Below, in pieces: positions 11,985-22,832 of a DNA stretch of 64,000 nt. The DNA is taken from contig CM055872.1 in assembly GCA_029582165.1 (NCBI GenBank), positions 26,638,243 through 26,702,242 of the forward strand, written 5' to 3'. This DNA is from Portulaca oleracea. Its lineage: Eukaryota; Streptophyta; Magnoliopsida; Caryophyllales; Portulacaceae. The notes beneath the pieces were generated by a model. That model saw only the letters and a list, made by a program, of their open reading frames with translations, had not been told where the DNA came from and made no database searches. The position numbers and the translations under genes were made by a program. Numbering within the stretch: position 1 is the stretch's first letter; every line of letters begins with the position of its first letter.

Positions 11985-12385
11985 CAACCAACCAAATCAA
12001 TTGGGGACCCGAACTAACCGGATCCGAATTTGGTCCGATCCGAAAACAACCCGAAGATCTCGATCCGATCAAACTCAGTCCTAATCCGATCCAAACCCGA
12101 CAAAAACCTGTTCGAGTGAATCCGAACCCGAACCCCACCCGAAGATCCTGATCCGATCAAAACAGGTCATATTCCGATCCAAACCCGACACAACCCATCC
12201 GAGTCAATCCGAACCCGACAAAAACCCGCCCGAGTCAATCCGAACCCGAATCCCACCCGAACATTACGATCCGATTAAACCCAGTCTGAATCCGATCCGA
12301 ACCCGAAAACACATCCGAGTCAATCCGAACCCGAACCCCATTCGATCCGAATCCGAGCTTATCCGATCTGATCCATCCGATTGTC
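11985..12385. repeat. Degenerate CCGAACCCGA-type repeat
   Basis: Many diverged copies of GATCCGAACCCGA and GAGTCAATCCGAACCCGA occur, with an irregular period of about 55-75 bp (for example the recurring CCCGAAGATC-TCCGATC blocks). The block is much more GC-rich than its surroundings. It lies just inside the right subterminal region of CACTA 1. Confidence 0.75.
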
Positions 12386-12404
12386 AGGTCTAAGCTCAAG
12401 ACTT

Positions 12405-12925
12405 TAGGCAACAATAAAAAAAAATGTGTTGCCTAAAATGTCTAAGGCAACACTCTAAAATTGTATTGCAACATTGGTGTTGCCATAAGCCATTTGTGTA
12501 GTATATAAGCACAACTAACAACTTAAAATATATCCAACATATGGATTTTTTTATTTTCAATTATCCGGATATATTTAAAGCAACATTCTTGTAACAATTG
12601 CCATAGCATTAAAAATAAGCAACCTCACTAGAAATGTTGCCTTTGTGATTTATGGCAACGATCCCAAAACTGTTACTACGAAATCTTAGTCGCAACGCTG
12701 GTGAATCCGTTACCTTTTCGTAAGCAACATTCCTATGGCTGTTGCCATAGCATTATAATAAGCAACGCCTCTAGACATGTTGCCTATGTCAGTTAAGGCA
12801 ACGGTCCCTTAAATGTTACTACGAAAACTATGCAACAAATAAAACACTATTGCCTTAGGGTATATAAGGCAACAATTCTTATACTATTGTAATCCGAGGC
12901 GTTTCCTTAGGCCCTTTGTGTTGTA
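12405..12925. repeat. Right subterminal repeats of CACTA 1
   Basis: TTGCCTAAAATGTCTAAGGC-type motifs and GGCAACATTCC/TGTTGCC units mirror those of the left end in sequence and density. Confidence 0.75.
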
Positions 12926-12931
12926 GTATAT

Positions 12932-13369
12932 AGCAACAACAAAATAAAAGAGAAGAAGAGTTGCGTTTGCTCCAGGTGACTTGGTAAGGACAACCTTAGG
13001 AAAGACAGGTTTCCTAGCAGGAGAAAAGGGAAGCTTATTTCCAGAGCTGATGGACCATTCGAGGTGTTAGAACAAATCAATCCAAATGCCTACAAATTGG
13101 ATTTGTCTGAAGACTATGGAGAAAGTGCCACTTTCAATGTTGCTGATCTTAAACCTTATTATCCAGCAGAGGAGGGATTAACAAGTTTGAGGTCAAACTT
13201 TTCTGAACCAAAGGAGGATGATGGAGGTCCATCTACACCAGCATTGCTCGTGGACATTCCAAGGGATCTAAGGAGGGCTTTCTATCTTGAGGTCCTTAGC
13301 AGGTCCTTCACTCAATGGGATCTAGCTAGGAAATCAGGAGGGATTAAGTCCTTCCTGCATCAAGCATAG
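12932..13369 (+). pseudogene. Gypsy integrase C-terminal part
   Basis: This continues the integrase interrupted at 7640. The early part is read in more than one frame ([20 protein letters not shown]). From 13064 it is one open frame to 13369. It contains [19 protein letters not shown], a GPY/F-type module that typically follows the DDE core in gypsy integrases, then a short polar tail ending IKSFLHQA. I see no clear chromodomain. Confidence 0.75.
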
Positions 13370-13402
13370 AAGAGTTATAGCAAAAAGGTCCAAGGGGAGT
13401 TT
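13370..13402 (+). other. Polypurine tract of gypsy element
   Basis: The purine-rich AAAAAGGTCCAAGGGGAG lies just before the 3' LTR. It would prime plus-strand synthesis. Confidence 0.65.
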
Positions 13403-14477
13403 TGAGGTACTAACTGGAAGCTACATGTTTACCCCTGGTGCCTGTGCAAAGGGCAGGCTTAGCCTTAGAGCCTAAGTCCAATTGGTGCAATTGGACCTTG
13501 GAAGAACCCCAACCTGTGAAATCAAGGTTCATGTCTAATTCAAGGTCTATTACAAGCTGCAACACATCTAGGCAATGGCATTTGGTGGTTACCCTGTGAT
13601 CCAAAGGTCATCAACTGCTATTGCTCGAGGAGTGCAGGTGACTGATGTCCTTGGGCATTTTCTACAGCATGTTTTGGTCCATGAAGTGCATGCAACATCA
13701 AGCAGCTGGAACAGTGTTGGCATTTTCAGCAGTAATGAGATCGTTTGATCATTTTCCCTTTAATAATCGAATGTCCTTAATTGCTAATACTATCAGCTAC
13801 TTCAACAGCCACAAAGAAGATTATAATAAGCTTAGTGGGCATGACTAATGCTCGGGAAGAAGCTGCTGGCATTTCCAGAATCTAGCCAACAACTTTTGAT
13901 TTTATTTTGCTGTTTTCTTAATACAATCAGATGTAATTATGTAATGTATTAGTTTTAACTAGATTTCTTATGTATCTTAAGTTAGCTTAGACATAGATTA
14001 GAGGTTTCCTAATACTTAGGAAAGCCTTAATCATTCGGTCACAGCCAGCTACTTGCTGAAAGTAGCAATATAAGTAAAGCTCTTGTGTAATTGAGTTCAA
14101 TTGTGAGTGAATGCATGAGAAACCAGTCGAGCTTGCTCCTGTGTGTTTGTGAGTGTCTCTAAAAACTCTCCATTGTTTCTACTTGTCTGTAACTATGCTT
14201 TGGCAAGCTTAGAAGGTGTTGAGTAGAGCTTGATTTGTGTTCTGGTGATGTGGAGTGTATCCAGTGCATGAGCTGAATCTTGCCCTTGTGTTTCCTACTG
14301 TGGTGTGATCTGTATCAGTTGGTTGCACAGGTTTTCTATCTTCTTTCATTTGTTTTTCGTTCCTTGATGCTATTCCATCCCTAGGAAGAGCTTAGGTTGA
14401 ACAAGAACAGGATAGTAAGGTCCTTGGTGTTGTCCAAGCGAGTGCACTCCGATCTCCTTTGGTCTACACATACATCA
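13403..14477 (+). repeat. 3' LTR of gypsy element, complete
   Basis: It starts TGAGGTACTAACTGG after the polypurine tract and ends CATACATCA, the same end as the 5' LTR at 1452. It is ~1075 bp and the best copy of the three. No TSD can be tested because the 5' LTR is truncated. Confidence 0.85.
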
Positions 14478-15972
14478 CCATGCTCTCTATCAAATTCTAG
14501 CAAGAGTTGATGCTCAAGTTTGCTGCTCGTGGTTAGTGCTTAAAGCTTCATGTTCATCATCCTTCATGTATGCTCCTAAAGTACAACCACTTAGGGGTGG
14601 GGGGTATGCTGTGATGCAAAACAGAGCAATATTCTAACAACAAATTAAATCAAAACATCCAATTAATCCCACCCTCTAATAAAAATCCAACATTATTTAA
14701 AGTTCCTTCCACCATGAGATCATTGAACTCCAAGGTAGGATTGCTCTAGCAACCAAGAACATGATAGACCAGTTTACACCATGAAAACTGTAACAGGTCT
14801 ATCATGGTTCTTCCCCTATGGGTTGTTCTTTCCCCATGTACTATACTTGCATCCATGTAATTAATTTGCAGCAACAAAGATCTGGAAATATTACTATGGT
14901 AAAAATAAATAGTTCTAGATATACCTGATGAATCATATTTGTGAAATAATCTGTAGAATGATACAAGTGTAAGACTTACCTCCAAGAACATGGTATGATC
15001 CGCAAGTCCGTGTGAACTGTGCTATTCTGATGTTGATTTGTATGGTGTTCTAAATAAAGTCATAACATTGTTGAAATGTAAATAATCAAAGTTTGGAAGT
15101 TATATATTAAGATTCGAGAAAATCAAATTTAATATTGTGTCAAGCAGTTGCATAAACTGACTGATCAATTCAATGGAAAAGTTTGAAAAAGCAGCCAATG
15201 AAATCCATGGAAATTACGTATCTTAGGTGTAAGAACAGCAACAACTGACGAAATCAATGAATCAATGGAAGATTCAAGAATTAACACATATAACAATGGT
15301 GTAAATTCTGTGGCTTACCTTGACATTGACAACAAAAAGGGGCTAATGATGTTATGGCCATAGAATCTGAAATCCGCTTGTTTAATTGGAGTGTAACAGG
15401 GAAAATTGGCTTTGGAATATGAAACTTGGTTTAATTAATTGCAGTGTAATAGGAAGCATAGTGTTTGAGTGGGTCACGTTTCCTAGATTTTAGGGGACAG
15501 TTATGTGAATTTGTTAACCGCCTCGGCTGTAACTGTCTACCGTGTGATACGTGGCAGTTTAGTTTGAAATTAACGGCTAAGATTAATCGACGGCCATGGA
15601 TGCCTATTGCATAAGAATTTAGAATCGTGGGAGGGAAGTAATAGCAGCAAACATCATTCTAAAATTAATAAATTTATAAATTTAAGATTTAAAATAAAAC
15701 TTCAACAATTGTTGTGGAGGCGAAGCCTTGAATGATGCGGCTGGATCTACCCATGAATACATCCAAATTAGTGAAAGGTTGAAATTTAATATATAATGTA
15801 AACTATATGTTTACAACCAACGATTACAAATACACCATCAACGTTTTCAAAAAAAAAATACACCATCAACGGCATTTTGTTTACTAGACACAGCATTGCT
15901 TTGATAAAACACCAGTAAGAAAGGAGGTATTATATATGTATATGAGATATGATCTCAGATCCAAACACAGGA
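14478..15972. other. Intergenic region downstream of the receptor kinase
   Basis: No coding sequence, LTR or MITE ends were recognised. The region is AT-rich with short chance frames. Its right end holds the kinase 3' untranslated region. Confidence 0.6.
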
Positions 15973-18393
15973 CTATTGGCGTTGGGTGGAAGAGAAAAAT
16001 GAGGATGTGCAAGGGAGTTGTGGAATTTGAGAAAGGCCTTCCAGCATCTGTGTCACCATTCTCATTGTCGGCCGCAGCTTTGGATCTTCTTGGATGCACC
16101 AAAGAGCCACCATTACAAACTGCTCAAGCCGCTCCTTGTCATGTAGAGCCTCTTTATCATCATTAACAAGTGTATCCAGTTTCCCACATTCATAGCAATC
16201 AAATGCCCAATTTGTTAGAATTATTCTTTCCTCTTCATTTGCATTCAACCACAAGCTTTTACGGCAGCATATGATCTCCAATAATAGGACCCCAAAACTG
16301 TAGACATCCACCTTCACTGTGACTAGCTCATTCCTGAACCAATCAGGGGCGACATACCCTTTTGTCCCTCTGATTCTGGTGTTTGTTTCACTCTGGTCTA
16401 TACCCAACAGCTTCGCTAGCCCAAAGTCGGAGATGCGTGCATTGTGAGACTCATCCAGAAGTATGTTCTGTGGCTTTATGTCACAATGGATGATCTGAGA
16501 GTTGCATTCCTCATGCAAATACAATAGCCCCCGAGTCACTCCTTGAATAATTTGTATCCTTGTTGACCAACTTGGCCTCACATCACCAAAAAGATAGTCT
16601 GCTAAGGTACCATTTCTCATATACTCATACACTAGCAACCGTTGATCTCCATCCTTGCAGAACCCTAGTAGCCGAACTAGATTCTTGTGATGAGTTTGGC
16701 CAATCACATTTACTTCTGTTTCAAATTCATTGTTAACATCCCTCGATACTCGGTCTAGCTTTTTGACTGCCACATGTATTTGGGAACCTCTTGTCCCAAT
16801 TATGCCCTTGTAAACAATGCCAAACGCCCCTCTCCCAATTTCTTCCATGAAATCATTTGTTACCTCTTTTAATTCTTGGTAGCTAAAACAAGTGACATTA
16901 GCATACTCACTACCAGCATTAATCTGACGCATGCCCAACTGTCTCAATCCCTTCTTATGACATATAAGATGCACCCCAAAACCAATTGCACACAGCAGGA
17001 AGAAATTGGCAAATACAGAGCTACTCAAGAGTATAGTAAGCACAGTATCCTTGCTTGATTTCCGTTTGAAAGAAAGCAAGTTGGGGTTTAATGGGATGGA
17101 AGAATTCCCTACCTTAATCCAAGTTGTTGATTGAACACTGCTGTTTTGATATCCATGGGAGAGAGGGAATTTCATCTTCTTACAAGCTCCTGTATTATCA
17201 ACAATGACAGCTGCACAGAAACAGTCATTTAAGCAAGAAGTCTTGCAATCATCTTCGTCGTAATTCTCAAGCTGTGCATAATCACCCAATGACCAATCAG
17301 TATTCAGAAGTTGAACCAGATTTTGCGCACCCTTAACAGTACTTTTTCCGTGTCCCTCACAGTAACCGTTTACGAAATCTGGGACACAACTCCCTAACTT
17401 ATCACTTGGATCAAGCAGGGTATAATTTGGGGGGCATTGACATATGGGCCTGCCTTCATTGTTGAGACTGCAAATGTTGTTATACCCACAGATCCCACTG
17501 CCATAGCCAGATGGAGCTCTTGGGCATATGTTATAAGATGGAAACATACCAAGCAACTTCCAACCATCGCCGGTAGTGTTTCGAGGGTGATAATACCAAG
17601 ACAACATTCCATCCAAATCCAGTGTTGCTCTCTGATAATAATTCCGGTATGAAACCGGATTTGATAAAAGAGAGATCATGGAGCCATCCTTGAGTAGTAG
17701 ATACATGTATCCTGACTCATTATAGACCACTTGGGAACCCTTAGCGGTTTTATTTTGACCATCCCATGTACCAGCAGCATAGTAAGGAGGATAAAGGTTG
17801 TCTCCTTGTACTTCCCTGGTGGTGATGACTAGATTTCCATCTGCTTGAAAGTTGAGTACGAATCTCCCCTTTGTGAAACTGGTTTCTGTAAGGCGAGAAG
17901 TAACAACCGTAGATCTTTCCATGATCTGACCAGGCAGTAAGGTGTCAGTGGGATAGCTGAAGCTCTGCCAAAGGACATCGTTGCTGCTACTAATAAGGGC
18001 AAAGTTGCCTGTGTCATTCAGAAGGCCATAGCCTACGGGGCCATTTCCATTCAAAAACTGAGAGGTATTCCAGAGGTGGGTGCCTTGAGGGTCAAGGAGG
18101 ACTAAACCCAGATCAGCAGTAAGTTGTATGGTGGATCCTTGGGGAACAGGGTAACCTTCATTTGCATACCACACAACTGTGTCAGGTATCTTTGCATACC
18201 AAATAGCCAATAAGAAGAGTTCATTGCTGCTGTTAACTTGATGAAATCCAAAGGCAAAATCTGCTGAAGGTGAAACCCAAGCAGATTTGCCATTGGCAGT
18301 GGCTGTAAGGGATTCACCAACACTTATGTTGCCAGTAGTAACAGACAACTGCAAGAGCATTAGTATACAGCAAAGTCTGACAGCCCTCATCAT
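15973..18393 (-). CDS. G-type lectin S-receptor-like Ser/Thr kinase (LECRK type)
   Basis: This is a plasma-membrane receptor kinase of 806 aa with no intron. Residues 1-20 are a hydrophobic signal peptide. Residues ~24-155 are the B-lectin (mannose-binding-like) domain with the WYA and GLVLLD repeats. A Cys-rich EGF-like stretch (C290-C336) and a PAN-like domain (~345-425) follow, then one membrane helix (~450-477). The kinase spans ~514-787: Gly loop GRGAFG (520-525), VAVK Lys544, Glu560, HCD Asp638, Asn643, DFG 656-658, GTKGYVAPDW 676-685, and a complete C-lobe. HCD instead of HRD makes it a non-RD kinase, a group often linked to immune signalling. The first ATG of two adjacent ones is used, at the start of the signal peptide. 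Length is normal for the family. It is the only intact host gene here. The ligand cannot be told from sequence. Confidence 0.95.
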   Translation of the reverse strand: MMRAVRLCCILMLLQLSVTTGNISVGESLTATANGKSAWVSPSADFAFGFHQVNSSNELFLLAIWYAKIPDTVVWYANEGYPVPQGSTIQLTADLGLVLLDPQGTHLWNTSQFLNGNGPVGYGLLNDTGNFALISSSNDVLWQSFSYPTDTLLPGQIMERSTVVTSRLTETSFTKGRFVLNFQADGNLVITTREVQGDNLYPPYYAAGTWDGQNKTAKGSQVVYNESGYMYLLLKDGSMISLLSNPVSYRNYYQRATLDLDGMLSWYYHPRNTTGDGWKLLGMFPSYNICPRAPSGYGSGICGYNNICSLNNEGRPICQCPPNYTLLDPSDKLGSCVPDFVNGYCEGHGKSTVKGAQNLVQLLNTDWSLGDYAQLENYDEDDCKTSCLNDCFCAAVIVDNTGACKKMKFPLSHGYQNSSVQSTTWIKVGNSSIPLNPNLLSFKRKSSKDTVLTILLSSSVFANFFLLCAIGFGVHLICHKKGLRQLGMRQINAGSEYANVTCFSYQELKEVTNDFMEEIGRGAFGIVYKGIIGTRGSQIHVAVKKLDRVSRDVNNEFETEVNVIGQTHHKNLVRLLGFCKDGDQRLLVYEYMRNGTLADYLFGDVRPSWSTRIQIIQGVTRGLLYLHEECNSQIIHCDIKPQNILLDESHNARISDFGLAKLLGIDQSETNTRIRGTKGYVAPDWFRNELVTVKVDVYSFGVLLLEIICCRKSLWLNANEEERIILTNWAFDCYECGKLDTLVNDDKEALHDKERLEQFVMVALWCIQEDPKLRPTMRMVTQMLEGLSQIPQLPCTSSFFSSTQRQ

Positions 18394-18645
18394 TGATTTT
18401 TAGTGAGCAGTGGAGTAGGTTGTATGAAATATACAAGAGATGTATCCTATACAAGTAGCAGTCACTACTACCTCATCTATGGTGTGTGGATCAGTACTTT
18501 GTGTAGCAATAAAGACTAATCAAAAGGTAAAATGTAGGCTTCTTTAGTTTCATGTGAGAGTATAATGTAAGTCGGTATTTAAACTAATGAAAATGCATGA
18601 TGACTCTCTCGAGTCAACACATTTCGCAAGTATATTGCATATTGC
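18394..18645 (-). promoter_or_regulatory. Upstream region of the receptor kinase
   Basis: This is about 250 bp between the start codon and the first MITE. On the minus strand a TATATTTCAT stretch lies ~40 bp before the ATG and TATAGGATAC ~60 bp before it; either could be a TATA box. No other element can be supported. Confidence 0.3.
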
Positions 18646-18897
18646 TCGCTCTGTCTCTCATTATTTGTTCATTTTGTTAATGTAATTTTTTTAGTCTATG
18701 ATTATTTGTCGTTTTTATATTTTTAATAACAATTTTTTTCCTCTTACCCATAATAAATGGCTTTAGAATCAATAAATCAAAAATAATTAAAGGTATTTGT
18801 GTTACTATGATATATTTCTACTTAAAATTCTTTATTGTATTAATCTTTCATTCTACTTCTTTCCAAAGTGACAAATAAAATGAGACAGAGCGAGTAT
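18646..18897. mobile_element. Stowaway-like MITE
   Basis: The inverted ends CTCGCTCTGTCTC and GAGACAGAGCGAG enclose about 250 bp of AT-rich DNA, with ATTATTTGT / ACAAATAAAAT extending the match. The ends resemble the CTCCCTCCGT ends of Stowaway MITEs. TA dinucleotides lie nearby, but a clean TA duplication is not certain. It sits ~250 bp upstream of the receptor kinase start. Confidence 0.65.
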
Positions 18898-19539
18898 ATA
18901 TTTATATATGAATTGTAGAAAAAACAATAGTATATGTGATTGACTTCAATAACTATTATATATCTACTTAGAAATTGTATAAAATTATATTTTTATACTC
19001 AATTTTTAAAATGTATAAAAAAATGCCTAAAATATAACCAATAAATAATGTCTATCAAATTAAGTTGTCATTTATAATCATGTTTATTGACATGACCAAC
19101 ACATTTTGAACTTCTTATAATTAATAATCAATAATATTTATTAAAACAAATTGATATCAAATAATATAATAAATATTAATTTTACAAAAATGTTCAAACT
19201 GCATATGCCTGGATGCACGTATCATTACTCTTGAACTAATGCGCGTCTGACTTTTCAACCATTTGCCTTGCAAAAAAATTCCAATTATTTCAGCATTTTG
19301 ATTTGAGTTTGTCAATAAATACATTCTTCCCCTCAAATGGTCTAATGGCACCACGTGTTTCCGGACTTTGAATGCAATGAAAGCTTGCCAGGCCATCGAC
19401 TTTTCAAAGCCATAATTTCCACGTACCAACTTTCAAATTAAAGCTAGACAAGACATTTCAATGGTTTCATACATAGATGATAGAATAACCCAATTTTCTT
19501 GTTCCAATTTTGAACGTACGTAAGCAGAAGTTGTCAATA
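18898..19539. other. AT-rich spacer
   Basis: No gene was recognised. A 90-codon minus frame (19157-19429) has no family pattern and no support. Confidence 0.5.
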
Positions 19540-19670
19540 TCTTCATAATGGTTTAGAAGTGGAGAGGGGTTGTCTTGTATTTGAGGTGATGCATTAAAAA
19601 TCTTCATAATGGTATAAAAGTGGAGAGGGGTTGTCTTGTATTTAAGGTGATGGATTAAAAATCTTCGTCA
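19540..19670. repeat. Tandem repeat (2 units of ~65 bp; third unit displaced)
   Basis: The unit begins TCTTCATAATGGT and contains AGTGGAGAGGGGTTGTCTTG. Two copies lie here. A third partial copy starts at 21691, directly right of the Helitron-like element, so the array was probably split by that insertion. Confidence 0.75.
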
Positions 19671-20172
19671 ATATATTTATAATGACAATCTATGTGAAAC
19701 CCAACAAATACTGCCACGAGAGCGTTTCAAGGAGTCTCAACCAATCACAATTAAGAAAAAAAGGACCCAATATTTAATAATTTTTTATTTTATTTTCAAT
19801 CAAATTTTATTATAATCCTAAGCTGTTTGGGACTCTGACACCAATTACAACTACTCCATAACTTTTTAATTTTATTTTAGAATTAAAAAAAAACTATTAC
19901 AAATCTCATACGGCTTCGGACTTTGATAACGTTTCCAACTGTTCCATATCTATATATATAATAATAGAAATCATTGTGGGTCCCGCAAAATAGAGCCACG
20001 GAAGTGATTGTAGGTGAATTGGCCAATCATAACATATAAAATTATTTATTTTTTTTACTATTTTCAAATTTTTTTAATTTCAATCCAGATTTTATTTCAA
20101 AATTAAGAAAACAGAAAGTATCACTAGTCCTTGACTGCTTTGGACTCTGAATTATATTATTTTGTTGTTGCC

Positions 20173-20177
<5 letters not shown>

Positions 20178-20232
<55 letters not shown>
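20178..20232. repeat. (AAT)n microsatellite
   Basis: An uninterrupted AAT run in the first Helitron-like unit. The tyrosine- or asparagine-rich frames over it are artefacts. Confidence 0.95.
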
Positions 20233-20485
20233 CAATCAATCAATCTATATATTATAATAGAAATCATTGTGGGTCCCACGAAACAGAACCACGTGAGTGA
20301 TTGTAGGTAAATTGCTCAATCACAACGTAGAAAATTATATTTTTTTCTATTTTAAATTTATTTATTTTCAATCTGGATTTTATTTTAAAAATTAAAAAAA
20401 CAGAAAATATCACTCATCCTTGACTGCTTTGGACTCTGAATTAAATTATTTTGGTGCAAATAACAATAATTATTTTGGTGTTGCC

Positions 20486-20488
<3 letters not shown>

Positions 20489-20538
<50 letters not shown>

Positions 20539-20560
20539 TGATGATAATAATAATAATAAT
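20489..20560. repeat. (AAT)n/(GAT)n microsatellite
   Basis: AAT repeats interrupted by three GAT units, at the same position in the second unit as the run at 20178. Confidence 0.95.
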
Positions 20561-21884
20561 GGAAATCATTGTGGGTCCGATGAAATAGAGCCACGGGAGT
20601 GACTGTAGGGGAATTGGCCAATCACAATGTAGAATTTTTTTTTTCTATTTTCTATTTTTTATTTTCGATCCAGATTTTATTTTAAAATAAAAAAAACAGA
20701 AAGTATAACTAATCATTGACTTCTTTGGACTATAAAATAAATTATTTTAGTGCAAATCTATATATTATAATAGAAATTATTGTGGGCCTCCGAAATAATT
20801 AAAGCTACAAAAAGCGTTTCTCGGAGTCTAGACCAATCACATCGCATTAAATTGTCTTTTATTTTCAATTTCTTTCCATATTTTATTTACAATTAAATAA
20901 ATTAAAAAATATATCATTAATTCATGTCTGCTTGACAACAGTTACATTAAAAACGAGTCCTACTAAGTTTCAAACAGTAGTGTTCAATTTTAATTTAAAT
21001 TGTATTTTATTTTCTATTTCTTTCCAGATTTTATTTACAATTAAGAAATTAAAAAAAATATCTTTAATCTACGTCTGTTTGACAACAATTACATTGAAAC
21101 AAGTCCTACTAAGTCTCAAACAGTAGTTTTCAATTTTAATTTCAATTGTATTTTATTTTTTATTTCTTTCCAGATTTTTTTTTTACAATTCAAGAAATTA
21201 AAACATATATACTTAAACGTGTTCTACGAAATTTCAAACTATATTATTCAATTTAATTTAATTACACCACTAAAACAAAATAGTCCATAACTAATGAGCT
21301 TAATATCCGGAACACTTCAAAATCATTACCAATTAGATTATTAGCATGACCCTTACGGTTAAGTCAATGAGATTCATGAGTTTTTGTAGATATCTATATA
21401 AATATAACACATCTGTTAGAAGTTATATCTATTTCCCAGATATTAACTTATTATTATCCCAAAATTAAACTTCTCTTCATCTACAGTAAGAAACAACCAA
21501 TATTAATCTTATCGTACTTCAGAATTTCATAATCATATAGACATACTCATTCACCTTATACATCAATAAGTTTCACGTTCATAAACGTTTTCCTAAATAT
21601 TCATCAGTAAGTTTCACACCCATGACTTTTTTAAAATTTCAAAAGTAACTAATTGAGTTCACTCCATGCATCGCACGGGTTGAGGCCTAATAATGGTTTA
21701 AAAGTGGAGAGGGGTTGTCTTGTATTTGACATGAAGAATTATGTGATCAACTGCCTATACCCATTACCCCATGTGAAAATCCCTCCTATTATTGCTTAAT
21801 ACAACAAAAACAATAATAAATTTCAAAAAAGATCCAGATATAAGCAGTTTTTTTCATGAAATAAGGCTGAGTTTTTTAAGGATA

Positions 21885-21998
21885 TATGATTAAGTTAGGT
21901 GAGTTAATATAAGGTAAAGTAAGACAATGTTAGGTTCAAAAAGTTAGGTAAGAAAAGTAATTTAGGCAGGTAAATATCGCATCACCTTGTCCTTTTTT
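21885..21998. repeat. Dispersed repeat R1, copy 1 (left part)
   Basis: It matches 33130-33178 plus 44762-44830 and resumes at 22375-22436 and 22833-22960, between two fold-back insertions. It is rich in GTTAGGTAAG motifs. It contains the unoccupied counterpart of the Athila-like insertion site (TTAGG at 21944-21948). Confidence 0.65.
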
Positions 21999-22374
21999 GG
22001 ATTATTAATTTTTAAAATCCCCAACTTTGAACAATATTTATTAGAATATCCTGAATTTCATTTTTGAAATGAATGTTTCAAACTTTAGGATGTTGTATTT
22101 GTCAGCAACCCAACACTCAATTAAAGTTATTTAAACTCGGGGTTTTCTATAATGTAGTGGTTGTTTTTTGATTTAGACATACTTTCATTCTTCATATCAA
22201 CCCAAAAAAATATCACTACATTTCATAAAAAACTTAATTTAATTGATATTAATTTGGTCTTGGGCTACTTATAAATACAACCTCCTAAAGTTTAGGATAT
22301 TTATTTTAGAACTGAAATTCAGGATGTTCTAATAAACAATGGTCAAAGTTGAAGATTTTAAAACCTAATAATCC
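21999..22374. mobile_element. Mutator-like fold-back MITE
   Basis: The ends GGATTATTAATTTTTAAAAT and AAACCTAATAATCC are inverted copies, continuing through CCAACTTTGA / TCAAAGTTGAAG. The flanks TCCTTTTTT (21990-21998) and TTCTTTTTT (22375-22383) differ by one base, a 9-bp duplication. The related copy at 44800-44815 has the site empty. Confidence 0.75.
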
Positions 22375-22436
22375 TTCTTTTTTATTTTGAAATAAATTTT
22401 ATGAGTTGATAAAGAAGTTTAAATATAAATTAGGAT

Positions 22437-22832
22437 TTTTAGTCATCAATAATACTAACTTTGGGGGTATTAGATATTAATAATATAAACTATTTTCTTG
22501 GACACTAGTAGTACGAACTATTGACCTATTTTCCTCTAACAGTACACCGTCGAATCGTTATGGTTTCAACTCATCGAAAAGATGATGTGGCTCCATAATA
22601 TGTGACATGGAAAGCATGTTAGTGTCCACATCAACATTTTCTACCCAACCTCCGCCTTCCACGTCACACATCATGGAGCTACGTCATCTTTCCGATGAAT
22701 TAAAAATATAACAACTCAGTCGTGTACTGTTGGAGGAAAATAGGTCGATAGTTGGTACTACTAGTGTCCAAGAAAATAGTTGGTATTAGTAGTCTCCAAT
22801 ACCCCCAAAGTTGGTATTATTGGCGTCCAATA
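22437..22832. mobile_element. Long-inverted-repeat fold-back element
   Basis: The left arm (TAATACTAACTTTGGGGGTA) and right arm (TACCCCCAAAGTTGGTATTA) pair over ~150 bp, through CTATTTTCTTGGACACTAGT and the GATGATGTGGCTCC / GGAGCTACGTCATC block. Ends are approximate and no clean TSD was found. Confidence 0.65.

Larger units (their letters stand above)
7641..12928. mobile_element. Non-autonomous CACTA transposon 1 (Pack-type)
   Basis: The left end is CACTACAACATAAAGGGCC and the right end is the inverted GGCCCTTTGTGTTGTAGTA, with the last base mutated from G. TAT flanks both sides (7638-7640 and 12929-12931), the 3-bp TSD of CACTA elements. The integrase of the host retrotransposon reads on across the insertion. 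Subterminal GGCAAC repeats lie at both ends. I see no transposase domain. It carries a CASP-type exon, an acidic terminal exon, a Mutator-like MITE and a CCGAAC-rich block. Confidence 0.9.
19685..21690 (+). mobile_element. Helitron-like non-autonomous element
   Basis: The right end reads CCATGCATCGCACGG, an imperfect hairpin, then a short spacer and CCTAA followed by T. This fits the Helitron 3' rule (hairpin, then CTRR before T). The TC start is not fixed; a candidate is near 19690. The interior has four diverged units beginning near 19949, 20245, 20560 and 20755, each with GAAATCATTGTGGGTCC and TTGACTGCTTTGGACTCTGA. I see no Rep/helicase. Confidence 0.5.

Noticed and set aside
16876..17652. 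Plus-strand ORFs inside the kinase gene
   Set aside because: They are antisense shadows of an intact 806-aa kinase frame.
19157..19429. 90-codon minus-strand ORF
   Set aside because: It is in AT-rich spacer without start context, domain or neighbour support.
20042..20621. Poly-Tyr, poly-His and poly-Asn frames
   Set aside because: They are translations of AAT/GAT microsatellites.
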